A DNA stretch of 64,000 nucleotides from Stereum hirsutum FP-91666 SS1 (lineage: Eukaryota; Basidiomycota; Agaricomycetes; Russulales; Stereaceae). Where the stretch lies: NCBI RefSeq assembly GCF_000264905.1, contig NW_006763155.1:147871-211870 (forward strand), in the 5' to 3' direction. Positions 49,200 through 60,435 of this stretch are shown here, piece by piece (the stretch's first letter is position 1; every line of letters starts with the position of its first letter). The position numbers were made by a program, and so were the translations under genes. The notes under the pieces are model-generated. The model ran no database searches. It was not told the DNA's origin and was given only the letters and a program-made list of their open reading frames with translations.

Positions 49200-50360
49200 T
49201 GTCATTGCATGAGTAAATATTCCGATGACTTTTCCCTCTTCTCTCGTTTTCTAGTTGCATTCACGCTTTATAGCCATGTCCTATTCTCCATCGACTGATC
49301 TTTGTACGTTGCGTGGTCGTGTCTTCATTTGATCGAGTATCTGTTCTCCGTACCATCCATAGGACATCCATAACCAGATATCCGTCATCCCGTGTACCCT
49401 CACTCTATGCCTGCTCTTCCTAGCATGTCTCCGTTGTTACGCTACGGTACCCACACGTAAATCCACTATTTCTGCCGCACAAATTTCTCAGTGGTCCTCC
49501 GACATGATACGTTGTCGGTATAATGTCTGCCACACGAACGACGTGCTGATGGTTTGGATACGAGGGGAAAGTCATCTCATCGTCTCTTATGCCTTCCTAC
49601 AATTTACGGTGGATATATGCTCACTTCCACTCTGTACATACTTACCATCAGGCTCCCCAGTTTGCACACGAGAAAAATGAGTCGGAAATCAAGCAAGATC
49701 AAAAAGCGGAGTGCACAATAATTGACACATCGTGGTACCGCAGGGAGTATTAATGGAACAAAGGCTGACGAAATCAAAGTCGACCCGTATGAATTTGATC
49801 AAACAATTTGATCCCATTGTTTCCGAGGCATCCTACAAGTAACATAGCGAAGGGTCCAAATATAACGTAGAAATCGATGGTATGGGAACAAAATAAATGG
49901 GAAAAGTATGCAGAGATCATTCGAAAAAGGGGAGAGGGAGAGGGAGGTGAAGAATGAGGATACGGTTCGTGATAATCACCGTGTTCCGTTGACCGGGTCA
50001 AAAATATGGGAGGCTGCAAAGTGAACAGAATAAAAATAAACCTGGGATTCGACGCCGACGCGGAAATTTCTCGCGAGCAGCAGCTCCTGCAGTGTACGAA
50101 CCCATCTTCCTCACGGCTGTCAAATTCATCCCACGAATTCATGATCCCATCGTTTCATTTGAACATACTGCGAAGATCATATAGAGTCCAACGTGAACAT
50201 TCCCCTCAGGTGAAAGGAGGTGAGATGTGTGGCGGTGGCGATCGTGGCCTGTGAGTGTGCGTGACTGTACACGAGAGTCGAAGACCTGCATGAAAAGACG
50301 AGGGCCAACAGTCAAAAACATGTAATGGACACCAGCATACGGTTGGACTAGGGCAATGAA
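49200..50360. other. Downstream intergenic region
   Basis: No gene was seen between the WD40 stop at 49039 and the minus-strand gene starting near 50365. The stretch is T/C-rich on the plus strand near the WD40 gene, as expected for a 3' UTR and terminator region, then A/G-rich toward 49.9 kb. Confidence 0.4.
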
Positions 50361-50364
50361 GCAC

Positions 50365-51605
50365 TTACATCTGAGTCCGAGGTCGAAAATTGAGGTCGTC
50401 CATCCCGATGAATATATGCGTTAACGAACGACCTTCTAGCATCTCTCGTCCCGCTATACTACCAACCTCGCTCGTAAAGGTCATCTTCACCCGAATGACA
50501 TGTTCGGGCCAATGGTTCATGGGTGGCATAGCGAGGGTGAAGGAGAGCTTTAGCGCGCGGTAGGCATTGGAGAGAGCGAACGATGGGTGATGTGACAGAC
50601 GCGGATATCGACATACAGGTGGATGCGATAGATATCGAGCTGGAGGACGACTTCGGACTCGACTCTGGATATGAAGGATAAATCCGGGTGGAGTGTGGGG
50701 CATGGTGTTCGTCGAAATTGTGTTCTTACGAGCTAATAATTTCATGGAGAGCTCGAGATTGAGGGATCTCGTGGTGGCTACTCTGAGACGACAATACTGG
50801 TCAGTACTGGGGATCACAACGATCTGGTGGTAGGAAGAACGAAAATGTTGGGGCCGAATGAGAGGGATGTGGACCTTCGTACCGTTCACACGGCACGAAA
50901 CGCAGAAGGATTGGACAATGAAGGTGGACTGTGATATCTACCGAAAGGAAACTACTTGGCTAGATGCAATGAAACCTCCGTACGTACCACGCTGCTGCCA
51001 TACCCTTCATCGAGCCACTTCTCTATGGCCTCCTCCCCCGTTACATCACCCAGAGAGCGCCTGCGAAGGCTGCCTCTCAGTCCAGGTAGTTCCCTGTGTG
51101 TTGATATTCCAGGGGTTGGGCGAGGATGAAGTTGATGTGAAAGTGTTGAGGAAGAAATAGTCGGACCGTGTAGAAGATCGACATCGTTCGCGATGCGCGC
51201 AGTAACAAGAGTAGGTCCAGCTAGAAGGGGCGCATTATGTATGCTAGGAATACAAGGAAGGTTTAGTATTGTGCGGAGCAATTGAGGAAGAAAACAATCG
51301 GGCAAGCCTTCAGACCGACATCTTGAGGAATCTTCGCCTCATACCACCTCTATCATCACGGCCTTCCTTCGTAGCGTGAGGTTGTGTGGCGATTGATCAG
51401 TGTCGATCGTCAACCAATGTGTGTCGTAGGTGGATGCGGAGGTACGAGTACGGAGTAGTCGGGTGAAGGCCGGGTCCTGCGAGTGTTCGAGCGAGGACGA
51501 GAGTAGTGGAGCTCGGAGCGGCGAGTAGAACCTACGCATGATGGCGAGGGGCGGATAGGGGTTGAGAAGGGAGGTGAGTGACGGAGCTACGAGGTCGGAT
51601 AGCAC
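50365..51605 (-). CDS. Hypothetical multi-exon protein
   Basis: I do not recognise the family. Minus-strand segments look protein-coding and are bounded by good splice signals. An upstream piece includes LTIDTDQSPHNLTLRRKAVM before a GTATGA. A piece near 51220-51170 reads APLLAGPTLVTARIANDVDL. Another, near 51140-50985, ends DVTGEEAIEKWLDEGYGSSV before GTACGT. Another, about 50950-50740, reads VNGTKVHIPLIRP, YHQIVVIPSTDQYCRLRV and LNLELSMKLLA before GTAAGA. A last piece has YRALKLSFTLAMPPMNHWPE and MTFTSEVGSIAGREM. Alternating hydrophobic residues suggest a beta-rich protein. Both ends are undetermined. Confidence 0.4.
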
Positions 51606-51874
51606 GGAATGCAGATGAGGTGAGAGACTGTATGCGTATTCGATGAATCCGAGACGGAGGTTGTAGAAAAAACAATGCGGGCGTACCTACAAACCTCCGT
51701 CTTCACCTACGCCGGCAGCGCATGCACGATTGGGCGACTGCTCCATCCGTCTACTCCAGTGAAACGTCCGGCATCCAACCAGCTCCAGCCCTAAGTGTCA
51801 ACAACAACGACCACGTAGCCTAGCCTTTCCGTCTGAATACTGCGCCGCTTTGTCGTGGTGTGGATATTGATTGA

Positions 51875-51925
51875 GATGTGCACAAAATGGGCGGTACGGC
51901 ATGATTGGTGGCGACAAAGGCTCCG
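51875..51925 (+). promoter_or_regulatory. Weak LOR-associated module-like sequence
   Basis: GCATGATTGGTGGCGACAAA followed by GGCTCCGG resembles the TGATTGTGGCGATAAAG core of copy C. It lies upstream of the hypothetical minus-strand gene, which is not a LOR gene as far as I can tell, so the resemblance may be coincidental. Confidence 0.3.
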
Positions 51926-52009
51926 GATGCAATGGTTTTCTAGCTGTTGATGTAAACAGAGGTTATCTTCGGTTCATATAGTATCGTAGCAGAGGATGCG
52001 GTTGACGAA

Positions 52010-52905
52010 TTGGAGAAGATGGAGGGAGGGAGGACGAGACGATGTGGCGCCAATTGTGGCGATGCCAGTGAGTTCTTCAATTGATGACGTCATGTTCGTT
52101 TTTTCTCCTTCTCTCTACTCTTCCCCTCTTCGCCTCTGTGACGGTTGACCACCACGACAGACCTCCGCCTCTAAGTCACCACGCGGATACCGATGCTGGG
52201 GAGATGTCAGCTTTCTTGTACGGCTGGCCCTCGTACAACCTGCGTTCTTTCTGCTCTTCGTGACTTGTTCTTCGCTCGTGAACTTCAGTGCTAGAGATGC
52301 CTCGCATCTCAGTCAGATCGACTTTCACCCAAGCTCTTCTCATCAATGTCACTGAGGTAACTACATTATCTAGGACTCAAGCTATCAGCTTGGTACTGGA
52401 CGCAACTGACCCTGTTCAATTTCGGGTCCTCGTGAAGAAGCTATCCATCTAAGCCGCATCTTTGCCCGGCTCCCTTGTTATTCCTCTGATGGACGATCTG
52501 CTGTTAGTTGTTTTCGATATCTTGGCGATATCTTGCTCGAATCTACCACGATATCTCAGCAGCATACTCGGGATCATGCCCATACTAGCACACCGGACGC
52601 AGCTTTGGAACTTCAGTTTGTCCCTTGTCCCTGGCCTTCTGATCTCTCGGTTTCTTAGTATAAGACGGAACACCCCTTATCGTCTTGTCTGTCACTCCCA
52701 GTTTATATGTAAACCATAGGACTTCTGAACTCCCCTCGTCGACTTGATGAGCCTACACATCTCATACTGCATATTTTCGTCGAAGTATGGCTTTTCGACC
52801 CGTTCGTGGATTACCGTGGTTTATGCCTTACGACTCTACAAACCTTTTCTCTTCCATCTGCTTTGCAGCCCTATTACTTGCACCGTTCCAACGCTCTGAG
52901 TGCCG
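52010..52905 (+). repeat. Inverted-duplicate segment, copy 2 (partner 29380-30240)
   Basis: Plus-strand counterpart of 29380-30240, starting near the shared GATGTGGC..ATTGTGGCGATG and GACGTCATGTTCG segments and ending near GACTTGATGAGCCT and the T/C-rich tract after it. Indels are scattered and no intact long frame is shared, so this is non-coding or a decayed gene. Together the two copies bracket about 22 kb. Confidence 0.75.
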
Positions 52906-52909
52906 ATAC

Positions 52910-54035
52910 TGTCTGTTATATTTTGTAAGGCAGTGCCTTCAATGGTGACATCTAGTCCGCGTGTTCTAAGAAATATATTGTCGTCTTCGATGCAGTCTGT
53001 CGCTCCTTACACTCCGTCGCGTTTCCATCCTCGACTTCGATACCAGCACCATACTTGTATCTCGTGTCATCTGGCCATCGTCACGCTCGCTGCTATTTCA
53101 TTCCTATCCGTCGGGACTGTACATCCTCGAGCTCCTAGGCATCTCAAGTATATGTCTCTGCTCGGTCTCGAGCTACGAGCCTCCAGCTGGATTCATTTTT
53201 CCAATCAATAGTCATGCTCTGAATCGTGTTTTTTCAGCAGCGCTGGCCTGCATAAGCTGTGTATGTATCATGCTCATCGGCCCTCACCCTGATATTTGAT
53301 GGAGATGGTTTGACCAAGTATTAGATTGCGAGTGCCATACTATCCGTCAAAGTTACCACGCTAGCCCTCCGACTAATACTAAATTCATGGGCAACCACCG
53401 CGTAACTTCCAAAGACCTCACAACACCCTGCGAAATTGATCTCGTAAAGCATCGAGGAAGCACGAAGGTGACGCTGAAGCGTGAAACTCACAGAGTTATA
53501 TGACGGCTTCAGTAGGCTAGCCAAGGTGGGATCATCGGAGGGGGAATATCGGTGGCGAGAGGTGCGACGAGCTGGCAAAGATAAGATAGCTCGTGTCTAC
53601 GGACACTCACAGAATAGGAACGTAGGTTTCAGTGCGGAGCTGATTCGAACGAACGAGGCAGAGGGAGTCGTCAGCAACGGTTTAATCCACAGAGTCAACC
53701 GCTGGACATCTCCCAGTCGAAGGCGAAGTCAGAGCTGGGACGAGAAAAAGAATGTCAAAAAACAAGATGCCGAAAAAAATAGAATCAAGGGAGAAGAAAG
53801 AAGTACGTCAGTAATCAAGTACCATTTTTCACGAGGACCCACGACGCGTCGCTGTCATGCACTCCATCATCACGCCATCAGGAAGCTATGAACAGTCTAT
53901 GCATGGGTGTATGCGTAGATGTGTGCGTATGGAGGGTGCCATCGAACAGCTCGAGTGACATAACTGAATGAAGAACTTGACGGGCGTGACTGATGGCTGA
54001 TCGAAGGCCTTACTATCACAAGGACAAAAAGTCGC
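52910..54035. other. No supportable gene
   Basis: Frames such as 53481-53891 (+) lack recognisable motifs or splice-linked neighbours. Confidence 0.4.
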
Positions 54036-54107
54036 ATGTATGCATATATGTATGTATGTATCCGTGTATGCGATGAAGAGCCAATCTTCTCGAAGCGCGA
54101 CACGGAG

Positions 54108-54383
54108 GAAAAGCTCGACCATGATGTGCTCAAGGCTCGAACTCTGATACCGAGTCAGTTCTCCATGCCTATACATCGGAAAGGCTCGAAATACGAAAAG
54201 GAACAAACGTTTCGATGTCTTTACAGAGCAAAGGCTCGATGTCATACACATAGCAAAGCCTCCATGTCTCATAGGGGGCAAACACCCGAAGTATTACATG
54301 TCGCAACCGCTCGATGTCTATACATCGACACACGCGCGAAGTATGACACGGACCAAAATCTCGAACGTATAGAGCAAATGCTC
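54108..54383 (+). repeat. Diverged ~25-bp minisatellite
   Basis: About eleven imperfect units of 21-25 bp follow one another. A typical unit is AAGGCTCGATGTCATACACA + TAGCA; neighbours read AAGCCTCCATGTCTCATAGG + GGGCA and ACCGCTCGATGTCTATACAT + CGACA. The GCTCGA core near the unit start and the terminal CA are the most stable parts. Confidence 0.7.
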
Positions 54384-54429
54384 TTGCTTCCTCCGAGCTT
54401 CGTTCGAGCTTCGAACTGCAGGCCTCGAA

Positions 54430-54560
54430 CGAACGCCCGAACGCGAATACGACCGCCCAAAGACGAATATGAACGCCTAAACGCGAACACGAGTGCAAGC
54501 CCACATAGCCCAACCAGCCAGCCAACCAGCCAACCAACGAACCAACGAACCAGCCTGCGA
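54430..54560 (+). repeat. Short tandem repeats: 20-bp unit, then CCAACCAG-type tract
   Basis: Three 20-bp units (GCCCGAACGCGAATACGACC, GCCCAAAGACGAATATGAAC, GCCTAAACGCGAACACGAGT) lie at about 54431-54492. From about 54505 comes a CCAGCCAGCCAACCAGCCAA-type tract that shifts into ACGAACCA units. Confidence 0.65.
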
Positions 54561-54889
54561 GCCAGGCGATCACTGGAGACGATAGCCGTTCGCCCGAGAC
54601 AGCTAACCGTTCACCAAAAGCGATGTATCGGGACGATGACAATGACGATGCATCGAGATGGCCTCGGGGGAGGTAGTCTTCACGGAAAATGGTTCTATTC
54701 GCAGAACCAAGGCCCGACCAGCCTAACGACCAAGCACTCAAGGGAAAAGAAACGCAAGGAGTAACCACCTCAACCCCTCTGAAAACGACCCTTTAAGAAA
54801 CTCCTACCACCGAAAATGCCCCAAGAAAAAAAAGGAAAGCAAAGAAAGAAAATGCGCAGTCTGCTGCACCCCAATGACCTCTGTCAGAT

Positions 54890-55867
54890 TCAAGATCTTG
54901 CGTGTATCTGGCCGACGACGCGTTCGATGCCAGGGAGGGTGATTATTGCGGATCTGCGGACGAGAGGCGAGGGGCGAGGGGCGAGGGATGGGATGGGAAG
55001 GGGAATGCGTGATATGTTAGTGGAGTTGCTAAATGGGCAGTAGAGGGATGAAAGACGAAGACTACGAAGGATGAAGGATGAAGGATGAAGGTGCGAAGGA
55101 TGAAAGACGATAGCGAGGGGTAATAACAAAGAATGGTGCATATATCTCGGAAACAAAATCGAAGGGTCGTGCAGGAACGGCGGATATGGCAGTGCTGGCA
55201 GAAGAAATGAATAAATGAAGAAATAAGAGAAAGAGTGCACCGATCGAACCAGTCTCCTTCACATTCGAGCCCGATGAGGTCGTGCGAGGAGGAGGACGCG
55301 TTCGCGGAGGCGGGGTTATCGAAGAAGCCGATCATGCGAAAGGAGCCGACTGTTTCGGGGCAGTGGTAGTCAGTCAGCCAGTCAAACGTCGATGGGGGTG
55401 CGAAGGAGGGTGAAGAGACGGAGAATGGGGACGAGGAAGACGGAGAAAGAGGAGAGGAGAGGGCAACGCACTAGAGAACTTCTTCTTGACCGTACAAAGA
55501 TCAGTGCCGTCCGTAGCGTCGATCAACTGTGTATTATGGAACGCGACCACTTTGTTGCGAGCGGTGAACCTATCATACCAAACACAACATCCATCAACTA
55601 GCCCCGCAACAAAAGAGGAGAAAACACGCACCCTTACGATCCCGCCAACTAAAAGCCTGACCATGACACCTCACCACATCCTGCCCCACCGACTTCTGAA
55701 TACTAAAATCGTCCCCACTAAAGCTCCATATGTTCTCCTTCATGATGAGCGTCCCGACGTGGGGGGCGCAGAAGGCGGCATTGAGGCCGATGGGCGGATG
55801 GAAGGGCTCGAGGTGGACGGACCGGGGGGTTAAGTGGCCGGAGAGACCTAGCGTTGTTTCGTAACAT
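54890..55867 (-). pseudogene. LOR copy D, near-complete but damaged
   Basis: Segments line up exon by exon with copy B. Exon 1 includes HLEPFHPPIGLNAAFCAPHV, TLIMKENIWSFSGDDFSIQK and DVVRCHGQAFSWRDRK, ending at 55632. Exon 2 is 55597-55472 (FTARNKVVAFHNTQLIDATD, LCTVKKKFS). Exon 3 is 55349-55241 (GSFRMIGFFDNPAS, LIGLECEGDWFDR). Exon 4 is 54953-54890 (SAIITLPGIERVVGQIHARS, then stop). Two defects argue for loss of function: the only nearby ATG (55867) is out of frame with GLSGHLTPRSVHLEPF, and the protein stops about 50 residues before the usual family end. The third intron (55240-54954) is unusually long, at 287 bp, and contains a minisatellite. Confidence 0.65.
54960..55110 (+). repeat. GGCGAGG and GAAGGAT minisatellites inside LOR copy D intron 3
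   Basis: GAGGCGAGGGGCGAGGGGCG lies at about 54963-54987, and GAAGGATGAAGGATGAAGGA-type 7-bp units at about 55064-55100. Both fall within the intron inferred for the damaged LOR gene and explain its length. Confidence 0.7.
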
Positions 55868-56124
55868 TGCGGTTCGGTTGGGGGTGGGCGTGCAGGAAAG
55901 TATGGGAGGATAGATGGCGAGGTCCCAGAGAGGAGGAAGGGGGCGATGCACAAAGCGTTCGACCTACGCCTCGAGTGCCAATCGAAACAGGGTCGGACGT
56001 CGTGCAAACTGACTCTGAGCGTTTGGTGTGCGCATTGTTTTGGCGTGCATGGTGGTGGTGTTGATTGATTTGGGGGAGGAGAGCAGCAGCGAGCGAAGGC
56101 GAAGAAAGATGGTCGGAGGTTGGG

Positions 56125-56290
56125 ACGACGCGATGTGGCGAGGCGATGAGCGCTTTGGATTGAGGTGGCGGAGAGGTTCCGGAGCTCCGATCCGGTTCCG
56201 CCGTGGCCCGAGAGGGCGATTTTTCTCTCTTCCTCGACGAAGACGAACATCGCTCGAACCTCTCCACGACCACCACACATCCCGCCTCGA
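56125..56290 (+). promoter_or_regulatory. LOR-associated upstream module, copy G
   Basis: GACGACGCGATGTGGCGAGG, then GAGGTGGCGGAGAGGTTCCG, GATCCGGTTCCGCCGTGGCC, a T-run with CTCTCTTCCTCGACGAAG, then CCTCTCCACGACCACCAC. It lies upstream of LOR copy D in the standard orientation. Confidence 0.55.
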
Positions 56291-56309
56291 AGATGCTCGC
56301 GCTGAGCAG

Positions 56310-56617
56310 GATACAGCTAGCACATCTACTCTCAGCTTCCCGTGGCCCGTCTCGCCACAGTTCGTCTTATTTGTGCAGACCTCTACGGCACGGGGTTTCC
56401 TCTGGAAAGGATTCGTCGAGCTAGTCGCGGCCAGGACTGTGGGTGTGGATAATGAGGAGGACATGGATTGTTGTTCAGCAGCGAGACGATTGGCGATATA
56501 TTCGAGCGTGAGAGTGCCGTTGGTCAAGAGTGTCGTGAATTGGCTGGTAAGGTCAGGAAATTCAGCACGAAGGGCGTTGACTCGTACCGGGTTTGTTGGT
56601 CGCGTTTCTCTACGCAC
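56310..56617 (-). mobile_element. Ty1/copia-type Gag fragment
   Basis: The minus-strand frame begins MRRETRPTNPVRVNALRAEF and contains LTLEYIANRLAAEQQS, the conserved end of the copia Gag (UBN2/retrotran_gag) domain. It then has a degenerate zinc-knuckle-like CTNKTNCGETGHGKL in which the last cysteine position is replaced. No protease, integrase or reverse transcriptase was seen on either side, nor a clear LTR. It looks like a truncated retrotransposon relic next to the LOR module. Confidence 0.6.
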
Positions 56618-57258
56618 TGTACGCTATTGACTCAGCTCGTCCGAGTCGTCATCCGCACTGGCCTATGGAAGCTCTCCTCGACCTTCGCCCGACCTCTTTC
56701 TATGGCCTACTTGTGCTGTGTGCGTGGGCTGGGTGCTTGACGGGATCATGAGGTCCAGAAATGTGCGCTTTGTATCTCAGGTGCAGCTCTTCCGTAACTC
56801 TTACTCGTCTCCCTCCTCGAGCTCGTCCTTCTCCCTCGTGAGTGGTGTAATGTCGTCGTCCTTCCCTCCTGGATTGTCTAGGCCTAGATTATTTCTCCCT
56901 CCGGTTTCGAATCACCGCAAACTCCTTCACTACCACGCCTCGGAAGACTGACATTAGCCCCCGCGCTAGGTACGAGACCACTGCGCAATCTCTAACTTTT
57001 GGTGACTTCACTTCTTGGACCCTCATAGCTGGGTGTTTGCCAGGACTGTTGGTCGTCGTTTCTGCGAACTGTTTGTCTTTTGATCCTGGGTCTACTCGTC
57101 ATCCGCTCGCTAGTGCTTTAAAGTTCTCCGTTTCCTCGCTCGTCCTTCATCTATGGTCCATTCATGCTGTACGCAATTGAATATCAAGCAGATTCCAGCT
57201 CTAGCTCTTCTGTGACTCGTACTTGCTACTGCCCTCCTACTTGTCCTCCGTAAGTGGT
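56590..57258 (+). repeat. Tandem pair of ~210-bp diverged copies
   Basis: 56590-56840 and 57045-57258 share GTTGGTCG..GTTTCT, CTCGTC.GAGTCGTCATCCGC-like, CTTTCTATGGCC/CATCTATGGTCC and TTCCAGCTC/GTGCAGCTC segments in the same order. They are separated by about 455 bp start to start. No coding potential was recognised. Confidence 0.4.
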
Positions 57259-57259
57259 C

Positions 57260-60200
57260 CCTTCGTTGCCATTGTTGTCTACTGTGGGTGCCCGGGATCA
57301 CGGTGACGACAATCTAACTGTTACTGTTACTGAGGTGTCCGCACGATACCTCTCGACTTTGCGTTTCTTCGTTATTTGTTCGTCTAGTCGCCCGCTGCGA
57401 ATCAAGCACCTCTCGCTGCGCCCTAACAAATGTGTATTTCCCCGCCCTCGGCCTTGACGAATATCTCATGTGTCTTTCGTACTTTGTGTATCCGCCATGC
57501 GTATATGCATATACTGTACTTCTTCTTGCCTTACGTCTTTGTGCTTGAGCGTTCGATATTTGGTACTCGGTACCTTGTCAGCATCGAAAGGAAAATCTGG
57601 GAGTTTGCCTGGGAGTCTGGCAGTGATGGTTCGGTGGTTCGTCTGTTTATGCTTGCTTTCCTCGTGAAATGTTTATTAGATGGTGCTGTCCTGGAGACGT
57701 GCCCGCACTCATCCTCATCCTCATACCCATACTTAATCATCCTTTACACTTCGATACGGATCGCAAAAATATCAGGCGAGTACTCGTCTTGTGCCGAATC
57801 GCGCGGGGAACAACCATGCTTCCACCCTACATGAGTCTACCGTCCTCCTGATGAGCCAGTGTCCCACAGTGTCGCATTGGGTGGACGGATCGTAGGCCCC
57901 CGCCACAGGACGCCACTCAGCTCAATCCCGCACTCCAGAATAACCCGTTGCTCGATTACACGGATTTGCACCGGTAAATGGGTACCGAGGTCATATACCC
58001 CTGCGGACTATATAGAATAACACGTTCCAAGGCGCATAGTGAGCGGACACCAGCCAACCTCTCGATGTTGTCGGCCTCCGTCCCTCTAGTGTCTAATCCA
58101 TGGCGATCCAACTCGCACCCACCGCAGGCTCGCAGCTCTACATTTGCTGTGTCAATGGCCCCCCTTTACTTTTTCACCGCACAAACAATCCTTTCATAGT
58201 TTTGCCAATCTCATATCCATCTTGACGAGGACTCCCTACTAAGTAGGACAACACGATCGTTTATTAGGAACAAATGTGCGCTCTTATTCCAGTGCTCTAC
58301 TCTCAGCTACTGCCATCCGTCCTCCACTTCTATTCTTCAACACCCCTCTCGTTTCTTAGAAGTCGAACGCTTCAACTCCTTGCCTCTACCTCCTTCTCCC
58401 CTCTGCCGATAAGAATCACTGACGACTTGACCGCCTTGTGTGCTACACCCCAGAACCTTTTCGCGCTCGGAAACAATACGGTCGTGCTCAACGAGATAAG
58501 TTGAGTTTATCCGTCCAACAGTGCGTCCCCCGTGTCATCCTTGTTATCCCTGTTTTAAGCTCCGTGATTTCAGTCCCATTGGCGCGTTCTCCTGCCTACT
58601 ACCCACCGTACACCCCGTTCGTCTTATATTCTACTATCTATATTTCAAATTTACACATTTTGCGTTAACACTCACTACCGTAGCCGTTGGCTGACTCTCT
58701 CTTCTCTTCCACCGCTGCATTGCCGCACACGAACACCTTGCTTTCAAGAAGGCCTTAGCTCCTGATACGGCATCATCAAGTTCGAAGCAAAATTGATGTT
58801 ATGGGTGCGCCTTTTCTTCTTCCTCTTTTTTATCTTTTGTGCCAGGTATCCTGCGCCCAGAGGATACAAATCCCTTCAATCAATCTCGCGGTTATATGTA
58901 TGCGGCACTCAAGTACTCGAAACCCTCTAGTCTGCTTTCTTCGTCGCGTTGCTGGTGTTCCACTTAAAACAATTGTCATCGTCATCTCTCCCTCTTTCCA
59001 TGGCTTTTGTCAATCACACATGTCCCCTATTGTGCGTGCTTTTAACCATCTGTTCTTCCTAACGACATTATTTCCAATCACATCATCACCTCTCATTGTA
59101 CCCGACTCCACATCGTTATCTTACATCAAAGTATCATCAATAGATCTCGTTATTTCTTTACCGTCCCCGACTCGCTCGTGTCCCCCGACACTTCCATACC
59201 ACTCTTCTGAATACTGTGACTAACCATCTACCCTTCATATTCTCACCAGACCATTCATTATGACCGTTCAAGTACCGAAACAAATGTCCAGCGGATTTCA
59301 AGCGTAAACACGAGTCTGAGTGAGGTAGTTTCTACTTTCCGTGTTCCCGTTGAGCAGTCGCTTTCCTGTTTTCATCACTATGCACGTTGTTTCTGGAGCG
59401 AGATCATCTCGAGCTAGACCTGTGGCATAGTCCATTAATGTCCCTTTCTGCCTGTATTGCCCTGGAACTACTGGCCGCTCAGACTCTCTTTAGAGACGGA
59501 ATCCGACGAAATCATATATCGATAGCGCTGAGGATGTAAGTCGGTTTGGCACGTCAGGATGGGGATTAAAATGTTCGGAGACTAACACCGTCACATCCTG
59601 AGAGTTGAGACTTGTGGATATATTCCTCGTCCATGCTTAGATGGAAATTGATGGTCTTTCCGGTTATCATTTCCTACTCTGTCGAGTCTGTTCGTCCGCT
59701 AGCTGCAGCCCAACTAGGAAACCGCTTTCGCAACGTTTCCATGTGGATAGTGATCTCCGTGGATGAGAACGTCGCTGTGCACATAGATGGCAAGGGCGAT
59801 TCGCGACGCGCTACACCACGATGGTGTGGAGCTCCCAGGGCTGCTCTGATAACGTATACCCAGTTCAACGCCTACGCTAGGATCATCGTTGTCGCCTTTC
59901 GAATTGGTTAGATGTTTCTCCAATCAGATGACGTCCAAAGGTTAATGGAATCCAATAATGTTACCAAGGTCGAGCCGCTAAACCAGCTGGCCGAGGTAGA
60001 GACCCGCACTACAATGGTCGCTTCACGGATTCAGTCCCCGGTGAGCAGACCGCGAACGAGACATGCTTGCTCGTCGGCCCACAAGTTAGGTTCCGCGAGT
60101 ACGATCACCACTTGACATGTACTAATAACAGCTTCAGCTAAGTGTCCATGGGTTTCGCCGCTCCCGGCTCTTTACACTGGGCTTGAGGGAATCCTAGCAG

Positions 60201-60420
60201 TTTGCTGTGTGCATCATGATACATATGTGTCTTTGTGAATAAATGGAAAATTGCATGAGATTGCGGACACTAACGTATCAAAGAGGAAAAGATAATTATA
60301 GCATTTCATGTACCTAACGAAACAATCTCTGAGACCGAGAATCTCGAGTACAGTACCAGAAGTAGAGTAGTCGAGCGCATATGAAACTGGAACCACAGAA
60401 GAAAAGCAAGTCCCCAGCTT
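57260..60420. other. No supportable gene
   Basis: Frames here, for example 57430-57834 (+) and 58801-59223 (+), are hydrophobic and pyrimidine-driven. None shows a family motif or convincing exon chain. Confidence 0.4.
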
Positions 60421-60435
60421 CGAGCCAACCTTCAT

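Noticed and set aside
54036..54764. Overlapping long frames on both strands across the minisatellite
   Set aside because: Both are held open by the repeat composition, the 25-bp unit is not a multiple of three, and no domain is visible.
56293..56424. Plus-strand frame MLALSRIQLAHLLSASRG resembling a mitochondrial presequence
   Set aside because: Most of it lies on the reverse complement of the copia Gag relic, so the resemblance is probably a by-product of that sequence.
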